NCBI GenBank assembly: GCA_016288815.1
Contig: JAEELF010000001.1
Coordinates: 1 to 64,000 of the forward strand
Length of the DNA: 64,000 nt
Direction of reading: 5' to 3'
Source: Ruminococcus sp.
GTDB lineage: Bacteria; Bacillota; Clostridia; Oscillospirales; Ruminococcaceae
A model generated the notes under the pieces. It was not told the DNA's origin. It was given only the letters and a program-made list of their open reading frames with translations, and made no database searches. Below are positions 10,294 through 19,244 of the stretch, piece by piece; position 1 is the first letter of the stretch, and every line of letters begins with the position of its first letter. The position numbers and the translations under genes are program-made.

Positions 10294-10327
10294 CAGACCG
10301 GGGGAGCGATCCTCCGGTCTGATTTTT
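10294..10327 (+). terminator. Intrinsic terminator after EF-G-like gene
   Basis: CAGACCGGgGGAgcgaTCCtCCGGTCTG followed by T-run. Confidence 0.75.
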
Positions 10328-10387
10328 CCCTGTTTTAAGCCGGAAAAGCCCGCTGAAAAAATATTTCTGATTTTTTTGAAAAAACGC

Positions 10388-10416
10388 TTGACAACTAATG
10401 AAGTTTGTGATATAAT
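10388..10416 (+). promoter_or_regulatory. Consensus promoter of tRNA cluster
   Basis: TTGACA-17 nt-TATAAT. Confidence 0.8.
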
Positions 10417-10458
10417 AATTAAGTCGTCGGAACTGACTCGGCGGCAGATGAAAAAAGT

Positions 10459-10534
10459 GGGGGTTTAGCTCAGCTGGGAGAGCATCTGCCTTACAAGCAG
10501 AGGGTCATAGGTTCGAGCCCTATAGTCCCCACCA
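10459..10534 (+). tRNA. tRNA-Val (anticodon TAC)
   Basis: Cloverleaf; loop CTTACAA; encoded CCA. Confidence 0.95.
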
Positions 10535-10541
10535 ATTTTTT

Positions 10542-10618
10542 GGCCCGGTAGTTCAGTTGGTTAGAACGCTAGCCTGTCACGCTAGAGGTCGTGAGTTCGA
10601 GCCTCATCCGGGTCGCCA
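10542..10618 (+). tRNA. tRNA-Asp (anticodon GTC)
   Basis: Cloverleaf; loop CTGTCAC; GGCCCGG/CCGGGTC acceptor; encoded CCA. Confidence 0.95.
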
Positions 10619-10666
10619 GCGCGGGCGGACGCAGGTAAGCGTCCGCAGCCAGCTATACCGAACAAT

Positions 10667-10742
10667 GCGGATTTAGCTCATCTGGTAGAGCGCCACCTTG
10701 CCAAGGTGGAGGTAGCGAGTTCGAGCCTCGTAATCCGCTCCA
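10667..10742 (+). tRNA. tRNA-Gly (anticodon GCC)
   Basis: Cloverleaf; loop TTGCCAA; GCGGATT/AATCCGC acceptor; encoded CCA. Confidence 0.95.
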
Positions 10743-10747
10743 TATGA

Positions 10748-10821
10748 GGCGCTATAGCCAAGTGGTAAGGCGTGGGACTGCACCTCCCTGATCCCCAGTT
10801 CAAATCTGGGTGGCGCCTCCA
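10748..10821 (+). tRNA. tRNA-Cys (anticodon GCA)
   Basis: Cloverleaf; GGCGCTA/TGGCGCC acceptor; loop CTGCACC; encoded CCA. Confidence 0.92.
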
Positions 10822-10822
10822 G

Positions 10823-10853
10823 AAAAAAGCATCTGCTTAGCAGGTGCTTTTCT
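10823..10853 (+). terminator. Terminator after tRNA cluster
   Basis: AAAAGCATCTGC-TTA-GCAGGTGCTTTT. Confidence 0.8.
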
Positions 10854-10924
10854 GTTGTCCGAATGTTTTAACACTGAACACGGACATATTTCCTTATATT
10901 TCCATAATTATTTATCAAAAAGTC

Positions 10925-10953
10925 TTGAAAAAGCCGTTGCAATCATATATAAT
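10925..10953 (+). promoter_or_regulatory. Promoter of rnf operon
   Basis: TTGAAA-17 nt-TATAAT. Confidence 0.7.
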
Positions 10954-11011
10954 ATAAAGGATAGTGTTTTATAAACGAACGCAGCGACGTGCTGCGGAGA
11001 AGGAGCAGAAC

Positions 11012-12289
11012 ATGAAAAAACTCAACGGGATAAGGCTGGATCACCGTAAGAACACGGAAAACAGCGCAACAGTCGATTTTCCGCTGCCGGCGAAGGTCAG
11101 GATACCTATGTCCATGCACATGGGCGCACCCTGCCAGCCTATCGTAAAGGTAGGCGACGAGGTCAAAGTCGGACAGAAGATAGGGGATTCCGATGCCGCA
11201 TTCAGCGCCCCCGTACACTCGGGCGTGTCCGGCAAGGTCACAGCGATAACCGACTACCGTTCCGCAATGGGCGCAGTCTGCAAGGCTGTCGAGATCGAGA
11301 CCGACGGTTTCCAGACCGTTTCCGAGGAGGTCGTGCCACCGGTCGTTACCGACAAGGAGAGCTTCCTTAAAGCAGTCCGTGAGAGCGGCGCGTGCGGACT
11401 CGGCGGAGCCGGCTTCCCGACGCACATCAAGCTCAACCCCAAGACACCGATAGATACGCTCATCGTCAACGCAGCAGAGTGTGAGCCCTACATAACCGCC
11501 GACTACCGCGAGATGATCGAGTGCCCGGACGACATAATCGGCGGCATAAACCTCGTGAAGAATATGCTCGGCATAAAGAACTGCAAGCTCGCTATCGAGG
11601 CAAACAAGCCCGAGGCGATAAAGAACTTCACCGAAATGGCCGCGAATGACGACACGATAGACATTCTCACGCTTCCCTCGAAGTACCCGCAGGGCGCCGA
11701 GAAGGTCATCATCTATAACTCCACCGGACGCATCGTCAAGGAGGGTGAGCTCCCGTCAGATGAGGGCGTCATCGTCATCAACGTCTCGACCGTGGCTTTC
11801 CTGTACCGCTACGTCCAGACCGGTATGCCGCTCGTTACGCGCCGCCTTACAGTTGACGGAAACGCCGTAGCAGAGCCGAAAAACGTCCGTGTCATCATCG
11901 GAACGTCCTTCCGTGAGCTGCTCGAATTCTGCAAGACCGACATCGATGCGATACGCAAGCTCATCGGCGGCGGACCCATGATGGGAATGTCCATTCCGGA
12001 CATTGATATGCCGATCGTCAAGACCTCGAATGCGGTCCTCGCAGTGAAGAAATACGACCAGCGCAAGACCTCGTCCTGCATACGCTGCGGACGCTGCGTG
12101 CGTGTCTGTCCGCTCGGACTCATGCCCGCCGACATCGACCGCGCATACCGCATAAAGGACATCGAGGAGCTCAAGAAACTGAAGGTAATGCTCTGCATGA
12201 ACTGCGGAAGCTGTACATATGTCTGCCCGGCGAACAGAAAGCTCGCCGAAACGAATCAGCTCGCGAAAGCGCTGATACCGCGAAAGTAA
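11012..12289 (+). CDS. rnfC: Rnf electron transport complex subunit C
   Basis: LGGAGFPTHIKL, two CxxCxxCxxxCP clusters near C-terminus; SD AAGGAG. Confidence 0.95.
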   Translation: MKKLNGIRLDHRKNTENSATVDFPLPAKVRIPMSMHMGAPCQPIVKVGDEVKVGQKIGDSDAAFSAPVHSGVSGKVTAITDYRSAMGAVCKAVEIETDGFQTVSEEVVPPVVTDKESFLKAVRESGACGLGGAGFPTHIKLNPKTPIDTLIVNAAECEPYITADYREMIECPDDIIGGINLVKNMLGIKNCKLAIEANKPEAIKNFTEMAANDDTIDILTLPSKYPQGAEKVIIYNSTGRIVKEGELPSDEGVIVINVSTVAFLYRYVQTGMPLVTRRLTVDGNAVAEPKNVRVIIGTSFRELLEFCKTDIDAIRKLIGGGPMMGMSIPDIDMPIVKTSNAVLAVKKYDQRKTSSCIRCGRCVRVCPLGLMPADIDRAYRIKDIEELKKLKVMLCMNCGSCTYVCPANRKLAETNQLAKALIPRK

Positions 12290-12301
12290 GGAGGCGGAAA
12301 A

Positions 12302-13261
12302 ATGAATAGATTAGTTGTTTCTCCGTCGCCGCACGACGAAAACTACCTCAAGACCTCAATGATAATGCTCAATGTCATCATCGCGCTCATGCCTGCCCTC
12401 TGCGCCGGAGTTTACTTCTTCGGCTGGAGAGCTCTCGCACTGACCGCTGTATGCGTACTGAGCTGCGTCGTATTCGAGTTCCTGTGCAGAAAGATAATGA
12501 AGCGCGAGAACACGATAGGGGACCTTTCCGCAGTCGTTACCGGCGTTATCCTCGCGATGAACCTCCCCGTGACACTCCCGCTGTGGATAGCTGCTATCGG
12601 CTCTTTTGTCGCTATAGTGATAGTAAAACAGCTCTTTGGCGGTATCGGACAGAACTTCGCGAACCCCGCGATAACCGCTCGAATCGTCCTCATGGTTAGC
12701 TTCCCGTCAGCGATGACGAACTGGGTGCTCCCTGCAAAGTTCGGCGTTGACGCAGTATCCGGCGCGACACCGCTCCGCCTTGTCGGAATGACCGCAGACG
12801 AGCTTGCAAAGGCTGGGCAGACCGTCCCCGGCTACAAGGAGCTCCTTCTCGGAAACACAGCCGGCTGTCTCGGTGAGACCTGCGCCCTCGCGCTCCTCAT
12901 CGGCGGACTGTACCTTGCTGCACGCCGCATAATTTCTCTTGCAGCGCCGGTGTCCTTCATCGGCAGCCTTGCGCTCCTCTCGCTTATCCACGGCGACGAC
13001 CCGCTCTACCAGATACTTGCAGGCGGCGTCTTCCTCGGAGCATTCTTCATGGCGACCGACTATGCCACCACCCCCATCAGCACAAAGGGCAAGGTCATCT
13101 TCGGTCTTGGCTGCGGCATAATTACCTTCGTTATCCGCGCATTCGGTTCGTACCCGGAGGGCGTGTCGTTCTCGATACTGCTGATGAACGTCCTCACGCC
13201 TTACATCGAGCAGATGACCCGCACCAAGGTATTCGGAGCAAAGGAGGCTGTCAAGGAATGA
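12302..13261 (+). CDS. rnfD: Rnf complex subunit D
   Basis: Multi-TM, FANPAITARIVLMVSFP, DAVSGATPL; operon position. Confidence 0.93.
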   Translation: MNRLVVSPSPHDENYLKTSMIMLNVIIALMPALCAGVYFFGWRALALTAVCVLSCVVFEFLCRKIMKRENTIGDLSAVVTGVILAMNLPVTLPLWIAAIGSFVAIVIVKQLFGGIGQNFANPAITARIVLMVSFPSAMTNWVLPAKFGVDAVSGATPLRLVGMTADELAKAGQTVPGYKELLLGNTAGCLGETCALALLIGGLYLAARRIISLAAPVSFIGSLALLSLIHGDDPLYQILAGGVFLGAFFMATDYATTPISTKGKVIFGLGCGIITFVIRAFGSYPEGVSFSILLMNVLTPYIEQMTRTKVFGAKEAVKE

Positions 13262-13791
13262 AAGACAAGATAAAGCCCACCCTCGTGCTCACGGTTATAT
13301 GCATTATTTCGGCGCTGCTGCTCGTTTTCGCATACGAGCTCACCAAGGACAGAGTTGCCAAGCAGAAGGAGCAGAAGTTCAGCAAGAGCGTTGAAGCGCT
13401 CTTCGGCAAGAGCGACATCACCATCCTCGACACTAACTTCGGCAGCGACGAGATAGAAGCGATAGCAGTCACATCAGACGGCAAGACCGCAGTTCAGGTC
13501 TGCACGGACGGCTATTCCAAGGACGGCATCAACGTCCTCATCGGTATCGACGAGAACGGGGCTCTCTCCGGCATTGAGTTCGTGTCCCTCGGCGAGACGC
13601 CGGGTCTCGGCTCGAAGGTGCGCGATGTAGCTTCCTTCCGCGAGCAGTTCATCGGGCTCACAGCTCCCACGGAGCAGCTTGACGCTATCAGCGGCGCGAC
13701 GTTCTCCTCGAAGGGAATGCGCCGCGCAGTAGACACCGCTATGTCGGTCTATAATGAGAACAAGGAGGCGATACTGAGTGGCAGAGAATAA
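13258..13791 (+). CDS. rnfG: Rnf complex subunit G
   Basis: DAISGATFSSKGMRRAVD FMN-attachment motif; ATGA overlap with rnfD. Confidence 0.93.
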   Translation: MKDKIKPTLVLTVICIISALLLVFAYELTKDRVAKQKEQKFSKSVEALFGKSDITILDTNFGSDEIEAIAVTSDGKTAVQVCTDGYSKDGINVLIGIDENGALSGIEFVSLGETPGLGSKVRDVASFREQFIGLTAPTEQLDAISGATFSSKGMRRAVDTAMSVYNENKEAILSGRE

Positions 13792-14461
13792 GAGATCGCT
13801 CGGCAGCGAGATAAGCAAGGGCATTATCAAGGAAAATCCGACCCTCGTCATGCTGCTCGGAATGTGCCCGACCCTCGCGGTCACCACGCAGGCTTTCAAC
13901 GGCATAGGCATGGGACTTGCGACTACCTTCGTGCTCCTCGGCTCTAATATCGTTATCTCCGCGCTGAGAAAGGTCATTCCCGACAAGGTTAGGATCCCCG
14001 CATTCATCGTAGTTATCGCCAGCTTCGTAACGCTCATCGGCTTCCTGCTCGAGGGATTTGTCCCGAGCCTTTACGACAGTCTCGGCATATACCTCACCCT
14101 TATCACCGTAAACTGCATAATCTTCGGACGCGCAGAGATGTTCGCGAGCAAGAACGGCGTTCTCGCCTCGGCGTGTGACGCGATAGGCATGGGTATAGGC
14201 TTCACGCTCGCGCTGTTCCTCATGGGCTCGGTGCGTGAGATCATCGGCTCCGGACAGTGGCTCGGCACGAGCCTGCCCGTCCTCAGCAAGAACCCCATGC
14301 TCATCTTCATCATGCCCGCGGGCGGATTCTTCACCCTCGGCGTAATAATCGCAGCAGTTAACAAGCTCGCTAAGCGCAAGCCCCCGCTCGAGATATCCTG
14401 CGGAGACGGATGCGGCGAATGTCCCATGGCGGACAAATGCGCAGGAAAGGCGGGTGAGTGA
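13778..14461 (+). CDS. rnfE: Rnf complex subunit E
   Basis: NPTLVMLLGMCPTLAVT; GTG start. Confidence 0.93.
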   Translation: MAENKRSLGSEISKGIIKENPTLVMLLGMCPTLAVTTQAFNGIGMGLATTFVLLGSNIVISALRKVIPDKVRIPAFIVVIASFVTLIGFLLEGFVPSLYDSLGIYLTLITVNCIIFGRAEMFASKNGVLASACDAIGMGIGFTLALFLMGSVREIIGSGQWLGTSLPVLSKNPMLIFIMPAGGFFTLGVIIAAVNKLAKRKPPLEISCGDGCGECPMADKCAGKAGE

Positions 14462-14463
14462 GC

Positions 14464-15042
14464 ATGAAAAGCATACTTGTGATAGTTCTCTCAGCAATGC
14501 TCACCGACAACTTCGCTCTCTCGAAGTTCATGGGAATATGCCCGTTCCTCGGCGTATCGAAGAAGCTCGACAGCGCGACCGGTATGGGCGTAGCAGTAAC
14601 GTTCGTCATGATCTGCGCGACCCTCGTCACATACCCCATTCACTACGGCATACTCGTCCCGAACAGCCTTGAATACCTTGACACAGTCGTGTTCATACTC
14701 GTTATCGCGCTTTTCGTTCAGCTCGTCGAGAACTTCCTGAAGAAGTGCATACCGGCGCTGTATAAGTCCCTTGGAGTCTACCTCCCCCTTATCACGACCA
14801 ACTGCGCTGTGCTCGGCGTGACTGTTCTCAACATCGACAACGCATACAATTTCGGCGAGTCGATCATCAACGCGCTCTGCGGCGGACTTGGCTTCATGCT
14901 TGCGCTCGTTATCTTCTCGGGCGTCCGCAGGAAGCTCGAATACGCCGATATCCCTGAGACCTTCAAGGGCGTTCCCGCGACCCTTATCGCCGCCTCGATA
15001 GTTTCCGTGAGCTTCATGGGCTTCTCGGGACTGTTCAACTAA
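14464..15042 (+). CDS. rnfA: Rnf complex subunit A
   Basis: MLTDNFALSKFMGICPFLGVSKK; multi-TM. Confidence 0.93.
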   Translation: MKSILVIVLSAMLTDNFALSKFMGICPFLGVSKKLDSATGMGVAVTFVMICATLVTYPIHYGILVPNSLEYLDTVVFILVIALFVQLVENFLKKCIPALYKSLGVYLPLITTNCAVLGVTVLNIDNAYNFGESIINALCGGLGFMLALVIFSGVRRKLEYADIPETFKGVPATLIAASIVSVSFMGFSGLFN

Positions 15043-15054
15043 GGAGGTGCGGAC

Positions 15055-15843
15055 ATGACGACTTATCTTGTACCTGTACTTATCCTTGCCGGCTGCGGCA
15101 TACTCGCAGGCGTGCTGCTGACAGTCGCCGCGAAGGTGTTTTACGTCAAGGTCGATGAGAGGATAGAGAAGATATCCGCTTCTCTTCCGCAGGCGAACTG
15201 CGGTGCGTGCGGATATGCCGGCTGTGCGGACTACGCCTCCGCGATAATCAACAGCGGCGCCCCGACCAATCTCTGCCGTCCCGGCGGAGCGGACGCTGCC
15301 GGAAAAATAGCCGAAATACTCGGCGTTGCTGCCTCTGAGGTAGTCCCTATGGTTGCTGTAGTCCGCTGCAACGGCGACTGCAATGCGACAACTCCCGCAT
15401 TTGACTTCGACGGCGTGCAGTCCTGCAAGGCTGTCAAGCGTTTCTACGGCGGAAACGGCTCATGCAAGTACGGCTGTATCGGTCTCGGAGACTGTCTCGC
15501 AGCCTGTGACCGTGATGCTATCAAGCTTGAAAACGGCGTAGCCAAGGTGATACCGCTCCTTTGCGGAGCGTGCGGACAGTGCGTGGCAGTCTGCCCGAAT
15601 CAGCTCATCGAGATACGCCCGCTCAACAAGCACGTCGAGGTACTGTGCTCCTCCGCCGCGAACGGCAAGGAGACCAAGCTCAGCTGCAAGAACGGCTGTA
15701 TCGGCTGCAAGATCTGTGAGAAGAAGTGCCCCGAGGGCGCTATCACCGTCACCGACTTCCACGCCGCCGTCGACCACGACAAATGCACGAACTGCGGCAC
15801 CTGTATCGAGGCTTGTCCCGTCAAGGTGATACACCGCGTATAA
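15055..15843 (+). CDS. rnfB: Rnf complex subunit B (ferredoxin)
   Basis: ANCGACGYAGCADYA and several 4Fe-4S cysteine clusters. Confidence 0.95.
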   Translation: MTTYLVPVLILAGCGILAGVLLTVAAKVFYVKVDERIEKISASLPQANCGACGYAGCADYASAIINSGAPTNLCRPGGADAAGKIAEILGVAASEVVPMVAVVRCNGDCNATTPAFDFDGVQSCKAVKRFYGGNGSCKYGCIGLGDCLAACDRDAIKLENGVAKVIPLLCGACGQCVAVCPNQLIEIRPLNKHVEVLCSSAANGKETKLSCKNGCIGCKICEKKCPEGAITVTDFHAAVDHDKCTNCGTCIEACPVKVIHRV

Positions 15844-15851
15844 AAAGAAAT

Positions 15852-15884
15852 CTCCCCCGGAGCGGATCCGGGGGAGTTCCTTTT
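15852..15884. terminator. Bidirectional terminator between rnfB and 16-aa peptide gene
   Basis: CTCCCCCGG-agcggat-CCGGGGGAG with T-runs on both sides. Confidence 0.85.
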
Positions 15885-15933
15885 ATCTGCAGCAGCCGAA
15901 GAGCCTGCAGAGCATTGCAAAAAGATCACACAT
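15883..15933 (-). CDS. 16-aa Cys-rich small peptide MCDLFAMLCRLFGCCR (not in ORF track)
   Basis: ATG...TAA on minus strand, perfect GGAGG SD 9 nt upstream, dedicated promoter and terminator. Confidence 0.6.
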   Translation of the reverse strand: MCDLFAMLCRLFGCCR

Positions 15934-15975
15934 AACTAAGTACCTCCAAATATTTTTCCCTTTCGGGATAATTCT

Positions 15976-16004
15976 ATTATAGCAGAGGTATATAGTAAAA
16001 TCAA
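15976..16004 (-). promoter_or_regulatory. Promoter of 16-aa peptide gene
   Basis: TTGATT-17 nt-TATAAT on minus strand. Confidence 0.65.
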
Positions 16005-16041
16005 TGAATAATTGCTGGAAGAAATTCTGACAATTTCTTCA

Positions 16042-16515
16042 TCAGTTCAGTATACTGAATCCCACCGACAGATACGCCGCGAACAGTGCCCACACGAGAT
16101 AGGGGACATTGAGCCACGCTGCAATGGGTCTGACCTTCCTGAACGAGAGTATCATCGCCAGAACCAGAATGAACAGCAGTATCGCCACGAACATCGCCGC
16201 GCCGATGAGCCTGAACCGGAAGAATATCAGCGTCCACGAAAAGTTGACTGCGAGCTGCGTGACATACAGCCCGAGCGCCGTGCTGCGTTCTGTTGAGCTG
16301 TCATACGAAGCGTAGATGATGTACGCCGAAATGCCCATGAGCGCATATAGTATCGCCCATACCACGGGGAATACCGCGTGCGGCGGAGCAAGCGGAGGCT
16401 TCACGAGCTCGGAATAGAAGTCCCTGAAGCTCCCGGAAAGAAGTGCCGCAGCAGCCCCGACGAGCTCCGCGGCGACTATTGAAATGATAACGTCCGTTAA
16501 ACTGAATTTTTTCAT
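16042..16515 (-). CDS. TspO/MBR family protein
   Basis: VKPPLAPPHAVFPVVWAILYALMGISAYIIY; 5 TM. Confidence 0.92.
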   Translation of the reverse strand: MKKFSLTDVIISIVAAELVGAAAALLSGSFRDFYSELVKPPLAPPHAVFPVVWAILYALMGISAYIIYASYDSSTERSTALGLYVTQLAVNFSWTLIFFRFRLIGAAMFVAILLFILVLAMILSFRKVRPIAAWLNVPYLVWALFAAYLSVGFSILN

Positions 16516-16573
16516 AGCTGCACCTCAGTAAAAATACTTATGGTACATATTATGAGCAGAAACAGCCCGAATA

Positions 16574-17239
16574 TTACTTCAGCGGCGTGACATTACCGAA
16601 AACAGCGTAGAATTTGACGGGAATGTTCTTATCAATGTGGCATTTGCCGAAAAACCATTTTTTGTATTCGCAGGTCTTTATCATATCCTCGAAGAATGCG
16701 TGTACCTCGAGCCGCTCGAAGACATCTACCCCGAGGCAGTCCTTGAGAGACGCCGGCGGCTCATGCGTCACGACGTAATCGACCTTATTGCCGCAGCTGT
16801 CGAGGTTGCGGATAGCCTCGATTATCTCAGCGTGGGTGGGCTGCTCACGCTCCCACCATCGCTCGCCGTCGCGCCGGAAGTCATAATCCTGACTGTGACC
16901 GCCGCCGAAGGTGAAAATCCTTTTGTCCTCTATCTGGTAGACCTGCCCGCGCATGAGGTGGACGAGGTTTTTGCCTATTCTATGAATCTTTCCGCCCTTC
17001 CACTGCTCGACTGGGTAGCTCTCGAGGATATCGAAATTCTCGTGGCAGCCGTCGAGGAAGGCGATAGTGTAGCTCTTGGACTCGAGCTTTTTCAGCACAG
17101 CCTCCTCGCGCTTTGAGCCGTCCCAGATGAAGCCGAAGTCCCCGCAGACTATCAGGGTGTCGCCGCGCCTGAGCTTTTTTATTTCAGGAGCGTGGAATCT
17201 CCCGATATCACCGTGTGTATCGCCGGTCACATATATCAT
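16574..17239 (-). CDS. Metallophosphoesterase
   Basis: MIYVTGDTHGDIGRF, CGDFGFIWDG, DGCHENFD, VTHEPP motifs. Confidence 0.9.
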   Translation of the reverse strand: MIYVTGDTHGDIGRFHAPEIKKLRRGDTLIVCGDFGFIWDGSKREEAVLKKLESKSYTIAFLDGCHENFDILESYPVEQWKGGKIHRIGKNLVHLMRGQVYQIEDKRIFTFGGGHSQDYDFRRDGERWWEREQPTHAEIIEAIRNLDSCGNKVDYVVTHEPPASLKDCLGVDVFERLEVHAFFEDMIKTCEYKKWFFGKCHIDKNIPVKFYAVFGNVTPLK

Positions 17240-17321
17240 GCTGATCGCCTCCGTTGTATCTATATCACTATTGTAACATATCTTCGCAAAAAGGTAAAGA
17301 GCGCGGGGAAGTTTTTTTCGG

Positions 17322-17350
17322 TTGACAAATCCCGGCGGATAATGTATAAT
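17322..17350 (+). promoter_or_regulatory. Consensus promoter of glmS
   Basis: TTGACA-17 nt-TATAAT. Confidence 0.85.
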
Positions 17351-17405
17351 GAAAATATATGTATCGTTTTTTAACTGATACTTTGCTATATTGGAGGAAA
17401 TACAT

Positions 17406-19244
17406 ATGTGTGGAATAGTTGGATTTACAGGAACTGCGCAGGCAGCTCCCGTGCTCCTCGACGGACTTTCCAAGCTCGAGTACAGAGGCTATGACTCTGC
17501 TGGTATCGCAGTCCGTGACGGAGAAAAGGATACAGAGATAGTCAAAGCCAAGGGCAAGCTCAAGGTGCTCAAGGAGATGACCAACGACGGCGCCGCCGTA
17601 AAGGGCAGCTGCGGTATCGGACACACCCGCTGGGCGACCCACGGTGAGCCCTCGACCCTCAATGCACACCCTCATTCGAGCGACGACGAGAACGTCATCG
17701 CAGTCCACAACGGTATCATCGAGAACTACCAGGAGCTCAGCGCGAAGCTCACCAAGAGCGGTTACACCTTCAATTCCCAGACAGATACCGAGGTCGCAGT
17801 TAAGCTCATCGACTACTACTACAAGAAATACGGTCTGGGACCCGTTGACTCTATCGCAAGAGCGATGATCCGTATCCGCGGCTCGTATGCGCTCTGTGTT
17901 ATGTTCAAGGACTACCCCGGCGAGATCTATACAGCCCGCAAGGATAGCCCCATGATAATCGGCATCTCCAACGGCGAGACCTTCGTTGCGTCTGACGTTC
18001 CCGCGATACTTAAATACACCCGCAATGTCTACTACATCGGCAACATGGAGATAGCGAAGCTCGAAAAGGGCGCAGTTACCTTCTACAACATCGACCGCGA
18101 GGAGATAACGAAGGAGCTCACCGAGATAAAGTGGGACGCAGAAGCAGCCGAAAAGGGCGGCTATGAGCACTTCATGCTCAAGGAGATACATGAGCAGCCC
18201 AAGGCGGTCCGCGACACTATCAACTCCGTTGTCCGCGACGGCGTCATCGACTTCACCGGCATAGGTCTCACAGACGAGGAAATGCAGAAGATAAGCCAGA
18301 TATACATCGTTGCGTGCGGCTCGGCATACCACGTCGGAATGGCAGTACAGTACGTCATCGAGGACCTCGCGGGAGTGCCTGTCCGTGTGGAGCTCGCCTC
18401 AGAGTTTAGATACAGGAAAATGCCCTTTGTCAAGGACAGCCTTGTCATCATAATCAGCCAGTCCGGCGAGACCGCAGACTCTCTCGCAGCCCTGCGTGAA
18501 GCCAAGGAAAAGGGCATAAAGACGCTCGGTATCGTGAATGTGGTCGGCTCTTCCATAGCCCGCGAGGCGGACAACGTGTTCTATACGCTTGCGGGACCCG
18601 AGATATCCGTTGCGACCACCAAGGCGTACAGCACCCAGCTCATCGCAGGATACCTGCTCGCCATGCAGCTCGCAAAGGCACGCGGAACTCTCGCAGACGA
18701 GATATACTCCTCCCTCATCAATGAGCTCTACACCATCCCTGAGAAGATCGAGAAGATACTTGATGACAAGGAGCGTATCCAGTGGTTCGCGCACAAGCTT
18801 GCAGCCGCAAAGGACGCATTCTTCATCGGACGCGGTATCGACTACGCCATCTCGCTCGAGGGCAGCCTCAAGATGAAGGAGATAAGCTATATCCACTCCG
18901 AGGCATACGCAGCCGGCGAACTCAAGCACGGACCTATCAGCCTCATCGAGGACGGCATACTGGTCATCAGTGTGCTCACGCAGAAGGATCTCTACGAAAA
19001 GACCGTCAGCAACATGGTCGAGGTCAAGAGCCGCGGAGCGTCCCTCTTCGGACTGACGACCTACGGCAACTACAGCATGGAGGACACCGCTGACTTCACC
19101 GTCTATATCCCGCAGACCGACCCGCACTTTGCAGGCAGCCTTGCAGTAGTCCCGCTCCAGCTCCTCGGATACTATGTTTCCGTCGCGAAGGGCTACGACG
19201 TAGACAAGCCGCGCAATCTTGCAAAGAGCGTTACAGTTGAATAA
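17406..19244 (+). CDS. glmS: Glutamine-fructose-6-phosphate aminotransferase
   Basis: MCGIVGFTG N-terminal Cys; GHTRWATHGEPS; C-terminal DKPRNLAKSVTVE. Confidence 0.97.
   Translation: MCGIVGFTGTAQAAPVLLDGLSKLEYRGYDSAGIAVRDGEKDTEIVKAKGKLKVLKEMTNDGAAVKGSCGIGHTRWATHGEPSTLNAHPHSSDDENVIAVHNGIIENYQELSAKLTKSGYTFNSQTDTEVAVKLIDYYYKKYGLGPVDSIARAMIRIRGSYALCVMFKDYPGEIYTARKDSPMIIGISNGETFVASDVPAILKYTRNVYYIGNMEIAKLEKGAVTFYNIDREEITKELTEIKWDAEAAEKGGYEHFMLKEIHEQPKAVRDTINSVVRDGVIDFTGIGLTDEEMQKISQIYIVACGSAYHVGMAVQYVIEDLAGVPVRVELASEFRYRKMPFVKDSLVIIISQSGETADSLAALREAKEKGIKTLGIVNVVGSSIAREADNVFYTLAGPEISVATTKAYSTQLIAGYLLAMQLAKARGTLADEIYSSLINELYTIPEKIEKILDDKERIQWFAHKLAAAKDAFFIGRGIDYAISLEGSLKMKEISYIHSEAYAAGELKHGPISLIEDGILVISVLTQKDLYEKTVSNMVEVKSRGASLFGLTTYGNYSMEDTADFTVYIPQTDPHFAGSLAVVPLQLLGYYVSVAKGYDVDKPRNLAKSVTVE

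Noticed and set aside
17351-17405. glmS ribozyme
   Set aside because: Leader too short and lacks the conserved core
17268-18332. 354-aa minus-strand ORF over glmS 5' half
   Set aside because: Shadow ORF; glmS is unambiguous on the plus strand
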